A program made the translations under genes and the position numbers. 64,000 nucleotides of DNA, from contig NZ_CP067395.1 in the NCBI RefSeq assembly GCF_017355525.1, forward strand, positions 5,840,501 through 5,904,500. The letters are read 5' to 3'. This DNA comes from Lysobacter enzymogenes (GTDB taxonomy: Bacteria > Pseudomonadota > Gammaproteobacteria > Xanthomonadales > Xanthomonadaceae). Positions within the stretch are counted from its first letter, which is position 1, and the number at the start of each line of letters is the position of its first letter. The notes below the pieces were generated by a model, which was not told the DNA's origin, searched no databases, and was given only the letters and a program-made list of their open reading frames with translations. Positions 1-7,397 of this stretch are shown here, piece by piece.

Positions 1-308
1 ACAACACCTACACCCGCGCCGGCCTGCCGCCGACGCCGATCGCGATGCCGGGGCTGGCCGCGCTCAAGGCCGCGGCCAATCCGGCGCCCGGCGATGCGCT
101 GTTCTTCGTCGCCGCCGGCGACGGCAGCGGCCGCAGCCTGTTCGCCGCGACCTACGCCCAGCACCAGGCCAACGTGCGCGTGTACCTGCAGCGCTATCGC
201 CAGAACCAGGGCCGCGGGCAACCGGAGGAGGGCAAGGCGGTGCTGGAAGAAGCGGCCGAGGCGCCGTCCGCGTCGGCAGCGCCGGCGTCGCCGGGAGCGA
301 CCCGATGA
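1..308 (+). CDS. mltG: Endolytic transglycosylase MltG, C-terminal end (partial)
   Basis: The window opens inside this gene; the reading frame starts at base 3. The visible product begins NTYTRAGLPPTPIAMPGLAA, a typical MltG ending with the conserved NTY-GLPP-PI-NPG pattern, followed by a stretch resembling the 'ALFFVA-GDG-H-F' end of the YceG fold. MltG is an inner-membrane lytic transglycosylase that terminates nascent peptidoglycan strands. The last 25 or so residues are an Ala-, Pro- and Glu-rich tail. The stop overlaps the tmk start in ATGA, and mltG-tmk-holB is a common gammaproteobacterial order, which supports the call. Confidence 0.85.
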   Translation, partial: NTYTRAGLPPTPIAMPGLAALKAAANPAPGDALFFVAAGDGSGRSLFAATYAQHQANVRVYLQRYRQNQGRGQPEEGKAVLEEAAEAPSASAAPASPGATR

Positions 309-955
309 GCCTGCGCACCTGGCCGCGCTTCGTGACCCTGGAAGGCGGCGAAGGCGCCGGCAAGTCGACCGTGCTGGCCGCGCTGCGCGCCGCGTTCGAA
401 GCCGCCGGCATCGACGCGGTGTACACCCGCGAACCCGGCGGCACGCCGCTGGCCGAACAGATCCGCGGGCTGATGCTAGACACCCACCACGAGCCGGCCA
501 GCGACGCGACCGAACTGCTGCTGGCGTTCGCCGCGCGCGCGCAACACGTGCAGGCGACGATCCTGCCGGCGCTGCAACGCGGCGCCTGGGTCGTCAGCGA
601 CCGCTTCACCGACGCCAGCTACGCCTACCAGGGCGCCGGCCGCGGCGGCGATGCGGGCTTCATCGCCGAGCTCGAAGCGCGCGTGGTCGGCATCCGCCCG
701 GCGCTGACCCTGCTGCTGGACGTGCCGGTCGAGGTCGGCCTGGCGCGCATGCGCGGGCGCGGCGCCGCCGACCGCATCGAGAGCGAACGCAACGAATTCT
801 TCGAGCGCGTGCGCCAGGGCTACCGCGACCGCGCCGCGGCCGAGCCGCAGCGTTTCGAAGTGATCGACGCGGCCCAACCCGCCGACGCGGTCGCCGCGCA
901 GGCGGTGGCGCGTTTGCGCGCGTTGATCGCGGCGACGCCGGAGCAGACCGCATGA
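305..955 (+). CDS. tmk: Thymidylate kinase
   Basis: 216 residues, the normal length for dTMP kinase, which phosphorylates dTMP to dTDP for DNA synthesis in the cytosol. The P-loop GGEGAGKS lies at about residues 14-21, followed by a TREPGGTPLAEQIR segment characteristic of the family. The DRF motif (SDRFTDASYAYQGAGRG) is present near residue 98. The gene starts on ATG inside the mltG stop and its TGA overlaps the ATG of holB, so translation of the three genes is probably coupled. Nothing unusual is seen. Confidence 0.96.
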   Translation: MSLRTWPRFVTLEGGEGAGKSTVLAALRAAFEAAGIDAVYTREPGGTPLAEQIRGLMLDTHHEPASDATELLLAFAARAQHVQATILPALQRGAWVVSDRFTDASYAYQGAGRGGDAGFIAELEARVVGIRPALTLLLDVPVEVGLARMRGRGAADRIESERNEFFERVRQGYRDRAAAEPQRFEVIDAAQPADAVAAQAVARLRALIAATPEQTA

Positions 956-1923
956 GCGCCGTTTTCGCGCCGTGGCAACAGCGCATCTACGATCAGGCCC
1001 AGGCCTCGATCGGCGCCGGCCGGCTCGGCCACGGCCTGCTGTTCTGCGGCCCGGCCGAGCTGGGCAAGCGCGCGGTCGCGCAGCGGCTGGCGCAGGGCCT
1101 GCTGTGCCGCGAACGCGGGCCCGACGGCGGCCCGTGCGGACACTGCCGCAGCTGCCTGCTGCTGGCCGCGGGTACGCACCCGGATTACCAGCTCATCAGC
1201 TTCGTGCCGAACAAGGAAGGCACCCGGCTGCGCACCGAGATCGTGATCGAACAGATCCGCAACCTGTCCGAGCGGCTGGCGCTGACGCCGCAGTACGGCG
1301 GCGCGCAGATCGCGATCATCGATCCGGCCGACGCGATCAACACCGCCGCCTGCAACGCCTTGCTCAAGACTCTGGAAGAACCGGTGCCGGGCCGCTACCT
1401 GTGGCTGGTCAGCTCGCATCCGGCGCGCTTGCCGGCGACCATCCGCAGCCGTTGCCAGCGCCTGGAATTCCGCCTGCCGCCGCAGGACGAAGCGCTGGCC
1501 TGGCTCAAGGCCCAGGGCCACAGCGACGCCGCCGCGCGCGAAGCCTTCGACGCCGCGCGCGGACATCCCGGATTGGCGCACGACTGGCTGACCGGCGACG
1601 GCCTCAAACTGCGCCGCGAAGTCGCCGCCGACCTGACCAAGCTCGGTCGCGGCGAAGCCGCCGCGGCCGAAGTCGCGCAGCGCTGGGTCGGCGACGAACA
1701 CGCCGCGCTGCGTCTGCGACACGCGTCGGACATCGCGCTCGCCGAAGCCGCGGCCGGCTTGACCGACCCGGCGCGCGCGCGCAGTCTTGCGTCCTGGTTC
1801 GACCGGGCCAACCGGACCCGCGAGCTGTTGCGGACCACGGTCCGCGCCGATCTGGCGGTTACCGAATTGTTGATGGCCTGGCGCAGCGACGACGCGCGCC
1901 GCGCCGGGGGAGGAAGGGCATGA
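952..1923 (+). CDS. holB: DNA polymerase III delta' subunit
   Basis: 323 residues. Delta' is part of the clamp-loader complex that places the beta clamp on DNA. The N-terminus (APWQQRIYDQAQ) and the segment GHGLLFCGPAELGKRAVAQR are typical of delta', with the degenerate P-loop expected of this ATPase-like but inactive subunit. A zinc-binding cysteine cluster follows (LLCRERGPDGGPCGHCRSC). NALLKTLEEP and the SSHPARLPATIRSRCQ segment are also characteristic. The start is the ATG overlapping the tmk stop, although the frame is open further upstream. The stop overlaps the PilZ gene. Confidence 0.94.
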   Translation: MSAVFAPWQQRIYDQAQASIGAGRLGHGLLFCGPAELGKRAVAQRLAQGLLCRERGPDGGPCGHCRSCLLLAAGTHPDYQLISFVPNKEGTRLRTEIVIEQIRNLSERLALTPQYGGAQIAIIDPADAINTAACNALLKTLEEPVPGRYLWLVSSHPARLPATIRSRCQRLEFRLPPQDEALAWLKAQGHSDAAAREAFDAARGHPGLAHDWLTGDGLKLRREVAADLTKLGRGEAAAAEVAQRWVGDEHAALRLRHASDIALAEAAAGLTDPARARSLASWFDRANRTRELLRTTVRADLAVTELLMAWRSDDARRAGGGRA

Positions 1924-2279
1924 ACGCACCAGCGGGCGCAGCGCGGCAGGGCATCTTGTCGCTGACGATCAAGGACAAGGCGGCGCTGTACAGCGCGTAC
2001 ATGCCGTTCCTGAAGTTCGGCGGGATCTTCGTGGCCACGCCCAAGCGCTATTTCCTCGGCGACGAAGTGTTCCTGCTGCTGACGCTGCCCGAGTCCGGCG
2101 AACGCTTGCCGGTGGCCGGCAAGGTCGTGTGGGTGACGCCGACGGGCGCGCAGGGGCACCGCACCGCCGGGATCGGGGTGCAGTTCGCCGAGACGGCCGA
2201 GGGCGATGCGGTCAAGGGCAAGATCGAGGCGTTGCTGGCGGGGACGCTGGGTGCGGAGCGGCCGACGCATACGATGTAA
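1920..2279 (+). CDS. PilZ domain protein, type IV pilus assembly type
   Basis: 119 residues. The protein resembles the single-domain PilZ proteins encoded beside holB in pseudomonads and xanthomonads, which are needed for type IV pilus biogenesis. The core VAGKVVWVTP...GIGVQF pattern of the PilZ barrel is visible, as is a FLKFGGIFV segment. The N-terminal RxxxR and D/NxSxxG motifs that bind c-di-GMP in other PilZ proteins are not obvious, which is usual for this subfamily. The ATG overlaps the holB stop in ATGA. Gene context and length agree with pilZ; the name is inferred from both. Confidence 0.85.
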   Translation: MNAPAGAARQGILSLTIKDKAALYSAYMPFLKFGGIFVATPKRYFLGDEVFLLLTLPESGERLPVAGKVVWVTPTGAQGHRTAGIGVQFAETAEGDAVKGKIEALLAGTLGAERPTHTM

Positions 2280-2474
2280 GCGCGGCGGGTTGTGCGCCGA
2301 TAGCGAGCGGGCGAAGTCGCCTGGCGTCGGCGCGATGCATTGAAGCCTGACCCTCGCGCCGGTGTTCCGGCTGCGATTGGAATCCAAGCGACGCAGTTCC
2401 GTCGTCGTCTGCCCAAGCAAAACCATTCCCGTCATTCCGGCGAAAGTCGGAATCGATGTCGCTTTGCTGTAGCT

Positions 2475-3164
2475 GTTGATCTTCGCTCCCCCGCCGCTGC
2501 GAACTCGCCACAGGCAAACGCAGACCCGAAGGGCGCGCGCATGGATGCGCGCGTGCGGGACCGGGCCAGGATGGCCCTTGTCCCGCATCCCTGCGCAAGC
2601 TCCGAACCATAGTGGCTCTTGATTCGAATGACAGGAAAGGCGCCTTTCTTTGGTTGCTTTCTTTGGCAAGACAAAGAAAGTGACCCGGCCGCTTGCGGAC
2701 GGAAGCCCTTGATCTTTGCTTGTCTTCACTCGTCGCTGCGAGATCCGAAGAAGGTTCGTACTCGACTGTAGGAGCGACGCGAGTCGCGACCGCGAAACCG
2801 CAGCCATTGCGCAGATTTCGTCGTGGTTGTGTTTTCGCGGTCGCGACTCGCGTCGCTCCTACAGGGGGCGGTGTTCCGCGGTGGGTTTCGTCGTTGTCTC
2901 GATTGCGAGTGAGGACAAGCAACAATCCAGAGCTTTCGTCCGCAAGCGGCCGAGTTACTTTCTTTGTCTTGCCAAAGAAAGTAACCAAAGAAAGGCGCTT
3001 TCCTTGTCTTCGAATCAAGAGCCACTATGGTTCGGAGCTTGCGCAGGGATGCGGGACAAGGGCCATCCTGGCCCGGTCCCGCACGCGCGCATCCATGCGC
3101 GCGCCCTTCGGGTCTGCGTTTGCCTGTGGCGAGTTCGAAGCGGCGAGGGGGGGCGAAGATCAAC
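2475..3164. repeat. Large imperfect inverted repeat (about 258-base arms)
   Basis: The segment 2475-2732 is repeated in inverted orientation at 2906-3164 with only scattered mismatches and short gaps; both outer ends read GTTGATCTTCGC inward. Each arm carries its own small palindrome, ACTTTCTTTG...CAAAGAAAGT, around 2660-2690 and 2950-2980. The 173-base centre holds a second pair of inverted repeats (2766-2798 and 2831-2864). No convincing gene lies inside; open frames crossing it are translations of repeat DNA. This may be a non-autonomous mobile element or a family-specific intergenic repeat. Confidence 0.8.
2766..2864. repeat. REP-like palindromic pair, CTGTAGGAGCG family
   Basis: CTGTAGGAGCGACGCGAGTC (2766 onward, to 2798) is matched in inverted orientation at 2831-2864, giving a stem with arms of about 33 bases around a 32-base spacer. 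Related units occur at about 40543-40612 and 61815-61848. They resemble the repetitive extragenic palindromes of xanthomonads. Such elements can act in mRNA end protection or as targets of RAYT transposases, but no transposase is seen here. Confidence 0.75.
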
Positions 3165-3190
3165 GGCAACGGCAACGGCAACGGCAACGC
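3161..3190. repeat. Tandem CAACGG/GGCAAC hexamer tract
   Basis: Five head-to-tail copies of a CAACGG unit directly adjoin the outer end of the right arm of the large inverted repeat. No gene covers them. They are a likely site of slipped-strand length variation. Confidence 0.7.
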
Positions 3191-3211
3191 CGGTCGTTTG
3201 CGTCGGTTCCC

Positions 3212-3250
3212 GCAAAGAAAAAGCCGCGCGGTGCGCGGCTTTTTCTTTGC
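3212..3250. terminator. Bidirectional rho-independent terminator
   Basis: A GC-rich hairpin (AAGCCGCGCGGTGCGCGGCTT) is flanked by A-rich sequence on the left and T-rich sequence on the right (AAAGAAA...TTTCTTT), so it can stop transcription in both directions. It lies 17 bases beyond the stop of the minus-strand fadJ-type gene. Confidence 0.85.
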
Positions 3251-3266
3251 TCTGACGAAGCGCGGA

Positions 3267-5336
3267 TCAGCTTCGCAGCGCCGGCGAATCCCAACCCGGC
3301 CGCGGCGCGAAACGATCGCCGTAGCGCGCCTGCAACTGCTTGAGCCGCGCCAGCACGTTGTCCACGCCGGTTTCGCGCACGTACTGGATCGGGCCGCCGC
3401 GGAACGGGGCGAAGCCGGTGCCGAAGATCACGCCGGCGTCGAGCAGGTCGCCGTCGGCGACCACGCCGTCGTGCAGGCAGGCCACCGCTTCGTTGACCAT
3501 CGGCAGGATCAGGCGGTCTTCCAGGTCGGCCGGCGCCTTGTAGTCCTTCGGCAGTTCGGGCTTCTGCGCGCGGCCGTTCTCCCACTTGTACAGGCCCTGG
3601 CCGTCCTTCTTGCCGCGCTTGCCGGGCTCCACGCCGGCCAGCGCCGCGGGCACGGTCAGGCCGAGGAACGGCGCCAGTTCCGCGCCGACGCCGGCGGCCA
3701 CGTCGAGGCCGACGGTGTCGATCAGTTCGATCGGCCCCATCGGCATGCCGAACTTCACCGCCGCCTTGTCGATCGCCGCGCCCGGAATGCCTTCGGCGAA
3801 CGCGGTGCCGGCTTCGAGCATGTACGGGAACAGCACGCGGTTGACCAGGAAACCCGGGGTGCCGGCGACCGGCACCGGCAGCTTGTCGAGCGCGCGGCAG
3901 AACGCGGCCAGGCGCTGCTCGGTTTCCGGCGCCATGCGGTCGTGGCGGATGATCTCCACCAGCGGCATCAGCGCGACCGGATTGAAGTAGTGCAGGCCGG
4001 CGAACTGGGCCGGGCGGCGGATGTGTTCGCGCAGTTCGTCGAGCGGAATCGACGAGGTGTTGGTGGTCAGCAGCGCGTCGGGCTTGAGCTGCGGTTCGAC
4101 CGCGTCGTACAGCTCGCGCTTGGCCTCGGGCTTTTCGATGATCGCCTCGATCACCAGGTCGGCGTCCTTGACCCCGTCGCCGGCGAGGTCGCCCTTGAGC
4201 CGCGCCGCCACCGCCGGACGCTTGGCCTCGTCCTTGACCTTCTTGGCGAACAGCGCCTGCGCGCGCTCCAGCGCGCCGTCGATGAAACGCTGCTCGCGGT
4301 CGCTGAGGGTGACTTCGAAGCCCTTGTAGGCCGACCACGCGGCGATGTCGCCGCCCATCACGCCGGCGCCGACCACGTGCACGTTCTTGATCTTGTGATC
4401 CTTGCCGCCCTGGCTCTTGAGCCGCTCCTGCAGGAAGAACACCCGGATCAGGTTGCGCGCGGTCGGCGTGCCGGACAGCTTCACCACCGACTTGCGCTCG
4501 GCCGCGAGCAGCGCCTGCACGCCGCCGCTGGCGCGTTCCCAGGTCGAGATCAGCGCGTACGGCGCGGGGTAGTGGTCTTTCTTGGCCTTGCGCGCGACCT
4601 GCTTGACCAGCATCGGCGCGAGGATCTTGCGCGCGATCCAGGTGTTGCTGGCCCAGGCGGTGAAGCGCTGCTTGAACGGACGCTGGGCGCCGTTCAAGGC
4701 CAGCGCCGCGGCGGTGTCGACCAGCACCGCCGGTTCGGCGGTCTTGTCGACCAGGCCGATCGCGCGCGCGGCCGAGGCCGACAAGGTGCGGCCGGTCAGC
4801 ATCATGTCGAATGCGGCCGGCGCGCCGACCAGGCGCGGCAGGCGCACGCTGCCGCCCCAGCCGGGGTAGATGCCGAGCTTCACTTCCGGCAGGCCGATGC
4901 GCGTGGACGGGTCGTTGCTGGCGACGCGGTAGCGGCAGGCCAGCGAGATCTCGGTGCCGCCGCCCATGCAGAAGCCGTGGATCGCCGCGACCGTGGGGCA
5001 GGGCAGCTCGGCCAGGCGCTGGAACACCTGCTGGCCGCGGCGGATCGCGTCGCCGACCGTGCCCTTCTCGTCGAAGGTCTGGAATTCCTTGATGTCGGCG
5101 CCGGCGATGAAGCCGGTGGCCTTGGCCGAGCGCAGCACCAGCCCCTTGGGCGGGTCCAGCGCCAGCCGTTCGAGCAGGCCGTCGAGTTCGATCAGCACCT
5201 CCTGGGCGAAGGTGTTGACCGGCGATCCTTCGCGGTCGAAGGAAAGCACCAGCACTCCGTCCGCGCGCAGTTCGGTATGCCAGTGGCGGGCGCGTAGCCC
5301 GTCAAACGCGGGGAGGCCGTCGAGGGCTGCAGTCAT
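3267..5336 (-). CDS. fadJ: Bifunctional enoyl-CoA hydratase / 3-hydroxyacyl-CoA dehydrogenase
   Basis: 689 residues, the FadB/FadJ-type alpha subunit of fatty-acid beta-oxidation. The N-terminal crotonase domain (about 1-190) keeps an FIAGADIKEF oxyanion segment and two glutamates in the positions used for catalysis, E129 (GGGTEIS) and E151 (GLPEVKLGIYPG). A Rossmann domain starts near residue 300 with VVGAGVMGGDIAA, and the dehydrogenase His-Glu pair is in HYFNPVALMPLVEII. The C-terminal HCDH domains follow. No thiolase gene (fadA/fadI) is adjacent, so the partner must be elsewhere. fadB is the alternative name; FadJ-type is chosen from the lone context and overall layout. Confidence 0.88.
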   Translation of the reverse strand: MTAALDGLPAFDGLRARHWHTELRADGVLVLSFDREGSPVNTFAQEVLIELDGLLERLALDPPKGLVLRSAKATGFIAGADIKEFQTFDEKGTVGDAIRRGQQVFQRLAELPCPTVAAIHGFCMGGGTEISLACRYRVASNDPSTRIGLPEVKLGIYPGWGGSVRLPRLVGAPAAFDMMLTGRTLSASAARAIGLVDKTAEPAVLVDTAAALALNGAQRPFKQRFTAWASNTWIARKILAPMLVKQVARKAKKDHYPAPYALISTWERASGGVQALLAAERKSVVKLSGTPTARNLIRVFFLQERLKSQGGKDHKIKNVHVVGAGVMGGDIAAWSAYKGFEVTLSDREQRFIDGALERAQALFAKKVKDEAKRPAVAARLKGDLAGDGVKDADLVIEAIIEKPEAKRELYDAVEPQLKPDALLTTNTSSIPLDELREHIRRPAQFAGLHYFNPVALMPLVEIIRHDRMAPETEQRLAAFCRALDKLPVPVAGTPGFLVNRVLFPYMLEAGTAFAEGIPGAAIDKAAVKFGMPMGPIELIDTVGLDVAAGVGAELAPFLGLTVPAALAGVEPGKRGKKDGQGLYKWENGRAQKPELPKDYKAPADLEDRLILPMVNEAVACLHDGVVADGDLLDAGVIFGTGFAPFRGGPIQYVRETGVDNVLARLKQLQARYGDRFAPRPGWDSPALRS

Positions 5337-5533
5337 GCCGCACCATCCGTTCAGGTATGGAATAGGCCGCTATCATCCCGATCTGGTTCGGCTGCCGTCA
5401 AATCGGCGCCGCCGGCGCCCCGGTCCGCGCCCGTCCGGCGGGACTTTCAGCCGCCGTGCGGGCGGCCCGCGGAAGGCTGTGTGACACTTGGCGGTTGCGA
5501 GCGGTCGTCGGCGGCCCCATTACTGCGACGATT

Positions 5534-5561
5534 GAACTTTTGCCCCGACAGGGTTGTCCCA
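5534..5561 (+). promoter_or_regulatory. Candidate sigma E promoter of rpoE
   Basis: GAACTT (5534-5539) is followed after 16 bases by GTCCCA (5556-5561), close to the sigma E consensus GGAACTT-N15/16-GTCTAA. It lies 42 bases upstream of the rpoE start. This would let RpoE activate its own operon, as in other gammaproteobacteria. Confidence 0.5.
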
Positions 5562-5603
5562 TTGCTCGGCCATTCGCCGAGCCGACAGGAGTGCCGGCGC
5601 GGT

Positions 5604-6224
5604 ATGGCCGATAACGAGTTGTTGGACCAGGAGCTGGTCAGGCGTGTCCAGCGCGGCGACAGCGCGGCCTTCGATGCCTTGGTGCGCAAGTACCAGCATC
5701 GGATCACCGCGCTGATCGGGCGCTACATTCCCGACTGGAGCGAATGCCAGGACGTGGCCCAGGAAACCTTCATCCGCGCCTACCGCGCGATGGCGAATTT
5801 CCGCGGCGACGCGCAGTTCTATACGTGGTTGCACCGCATCGCCGTGAATACCGCCAAAAACCATCTCGTCGCGCAGAACCGGCGCCCGCCGACCGACGAC
5901 ATCGACGCCGGCGACGCCGAGCAGTTCGAAACCGGCATCCGCCTGCGCGACACCGACACCCCCGAACACGAACTGCTGCGGCAGGAGATCGAACGCACGG
6001 TCATGCGCGTGGTCGAATCCCTGCCGGAGGAGTTGAGGTCTGCGATCACCCTGCGCGAGGTGGAAGGCCTGAGTTACGAAGAGATCGCGCAGAAGATGAA
6101 TTGCCCGATCGGAACCGTGCGTTCGCGCATCTTCCGCGCACGCGAGGCGATCGATACGGAACTTCGGCCCCTCTTGGACAATCAAGACCAAGGTACCCAC
6201 CGCACCAGGGAGCGCGCTCACTGA
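5604..6224 (+). CDS. rpoE: RNA polymerase sigma factor RpoE (ECF, envelope stress)
   Basis: 206 residues from the chosen ATG; the frame is open upstream but MADNELLDQELVRRVQRGD matches the usual AlgU/RpoE start. Region 2 is represented by FDALVRKYQHRI and DVAQETFIRAYRAMANF, and region 4 by LPEELRSAITLREVEGLSYE and GTVRSRIFRAREAID. RpoE directs transcription of envelope-stress genes and is held by the membrane anti-sigma factor RseA until stress. The next two genes are an RseA-like protein and a periplasmic Do-type protease, the standard arrangement. The stop overlaps the next ATG. A sigma-E-like promoter precedes it. Confidence 0.95.
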   Translation: MADNELLDQELVRRVQRGDSAAFDALVRKYQHRITALIGRYIPDWSECQDVAQETFIRAYRAMANFRGDAQFYTWLHRIAVNTAKNHLVAQNRRPPTDDIDAGDAEQFETGIRLRDTDTPEHELLRQEIERTVMRVVESLPEELRSAITLREVEGLSYEEIAQKMNCPIGTVRSRIFRAREAIDTELRPLLDNQDQGTHRTRERAH

Positions 6225-7201
6225 TGACCCCCACTCCTCTCCATAGCGACGAACGCGAGAACCTGAGCGCGCTGTTCGACGGCGAGCTCGACGGCGACGC
6301 CGCGCGCTTCGCGCTCAAGCGGCTCGGCCACGACGCGCAATGGCGCGAAGCCTGCGGCCGTTGGCAGCTGTGCGGCGACGTGCTGCGCCGGCGCGCCCAC
6401 GGCGCGGCCGAGCCGGCGCCGGGTTTCGCCGCGGCCGGCTTCGCCGAGCGCGTCGCCGCCGCGATTCAAGCCGACGCCGCATTGCAGGCCAGCCGCGCGG
6501 CGGCCGAGCCGGCGCACACCGAATTGAAGCCGCGCAAGGCGGCCGGATCGCGCCGCGGCTGGTTCGGCGGCGCGGCGCTGGCGGCTTCGGTCGCGGTCGC
6601 GGCGCTGTTCGTGGCGCGGCCGTTCTCCGACGATTCCGCGGCCGGCGCCGCCGACCCGGCCCAGGTCGCCGCGCAGTCCGCGCCGGCGCAGCCGGCCGCG
6701 CCGCAGCCCGTGCCGACGCCGGCTCCGGCGCCGCAGGCGGTCGCCGCCGCGACGGCGGCCGAGACCGGCCTGACCTCGGCCGACGCCTCCGGCCTCGTCG
6801 CCGGCGCGGCGGTCGCCGTGGCCGAAATCCCGCGCCGCCTCAACGAGCGCCGTTCGCGCGGCCAGAGCCAGCGCGCCGCGGTCCGCGCCTCGGAGCGGCA
6901 GAGCCTGGAGGCGCCGCTGCAGGTCGCCGCGGCCGGTGCCGCGCCGATGGTCGCCGACGCCAGCCGCGGCAACGGCGCGGCCAACGCCAACCCGTTCCGC
7001 CCGCAGCCGAACGAAACGCCGGCGAGCCGGCCGTGGCCGCGCGCGGCGTTGCCGAACTACCCCAGCGCCAGCGCCTACACCGCCAGCTACGGCAATTCCA
7101 GCCCGGTGTCGCCGTCGTTCTACCCGTTCGAGCCGGCGCATGAAGCGGCCGCCGCGCGAACCCGGCCGCCGGTCCAGGAACCGCAGCCGCAGCAGCCCTA
7201 A
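6224..7201 (+). CDS. rseA: Sigma E anti-sigma factor, RseA-like
   Basis: 325 residues. The N-terminal 80 residues match the RseA cytoplasmic domain (LSALFDGELDGDAARFALKR, then WQLCGDVLRR). A single transmembrane segment follows at about 117-132 (GGAALAASVAVAALFVA), and the rest is a long periplasmic Ala/Pro-rich region ending in Gln/Pro. RseA binds RpoE in the cytoplasm and is cleaved by DegS and RseP on envelope stress. The start overlaps the rpoE stop in TGATG. The periplasmic tail is long and low in complexity, and no RseB gene follows; a protease gene comes next instead. Confidence 0.85.
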   Translation: MTPTPLHSDERENLSALFDGELDGDAARFALKRLGHDAQWREACGRWQLCGDVLRRRAHGAAEPAPGFAAAGFAERVAAAIQADAALQASRAAAEPAHTELKPRKAAGSRRGWFGGAALAASVAVAALFVARPFSDDSAAGAADPAQVAAQSAPAQPAAPQPVPTPAPAPQAVAAATAAETGLTSADASGLVAGAAVAVAEIPRRLNERRSRGQSQRAAVRASERQSLEAPLQVAAAGAAPMVADASRGNGAANANPFRPQPNETPASRPWPRAALPNYPSASAYTASYGNSSPVSPSFYPFEPAHEAAAARTRPPVQEPQPQQP

Positions 7202-7397
7202 GCTCGGCGAAGCGGGTCCGACCGCAGCGCCCCCAGCGGGTCCGCGCCGGCGACGACGGCCGGACCCTCCCCGAACTCTCCCCGCCTGCGCGCCGCGTGC
7301 GCGCGACGGGATCGCCTTGCCGCGGTTTTGCCGCGGACGCTGTCCATCCCTATCCGTTCCCATCACCGGACCATCAAGACGTATCGAGGCCGCCGCC

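Noticed and set aside
2480..3260. Open frames with motifs such as KESNQRKA and VGATRVATAK inside the inverted repeat
   Set aside because: They translate repeat DNA on both strands, have no ribosome site and no family, and overlap each other.
3027..5297. Long open frame antisense to the fadJ-type gene
   Set aside because: The sense product has complete crotonase and dehydrogenase domains, while the antisense product is Arg/Ala/His-rich with no family.
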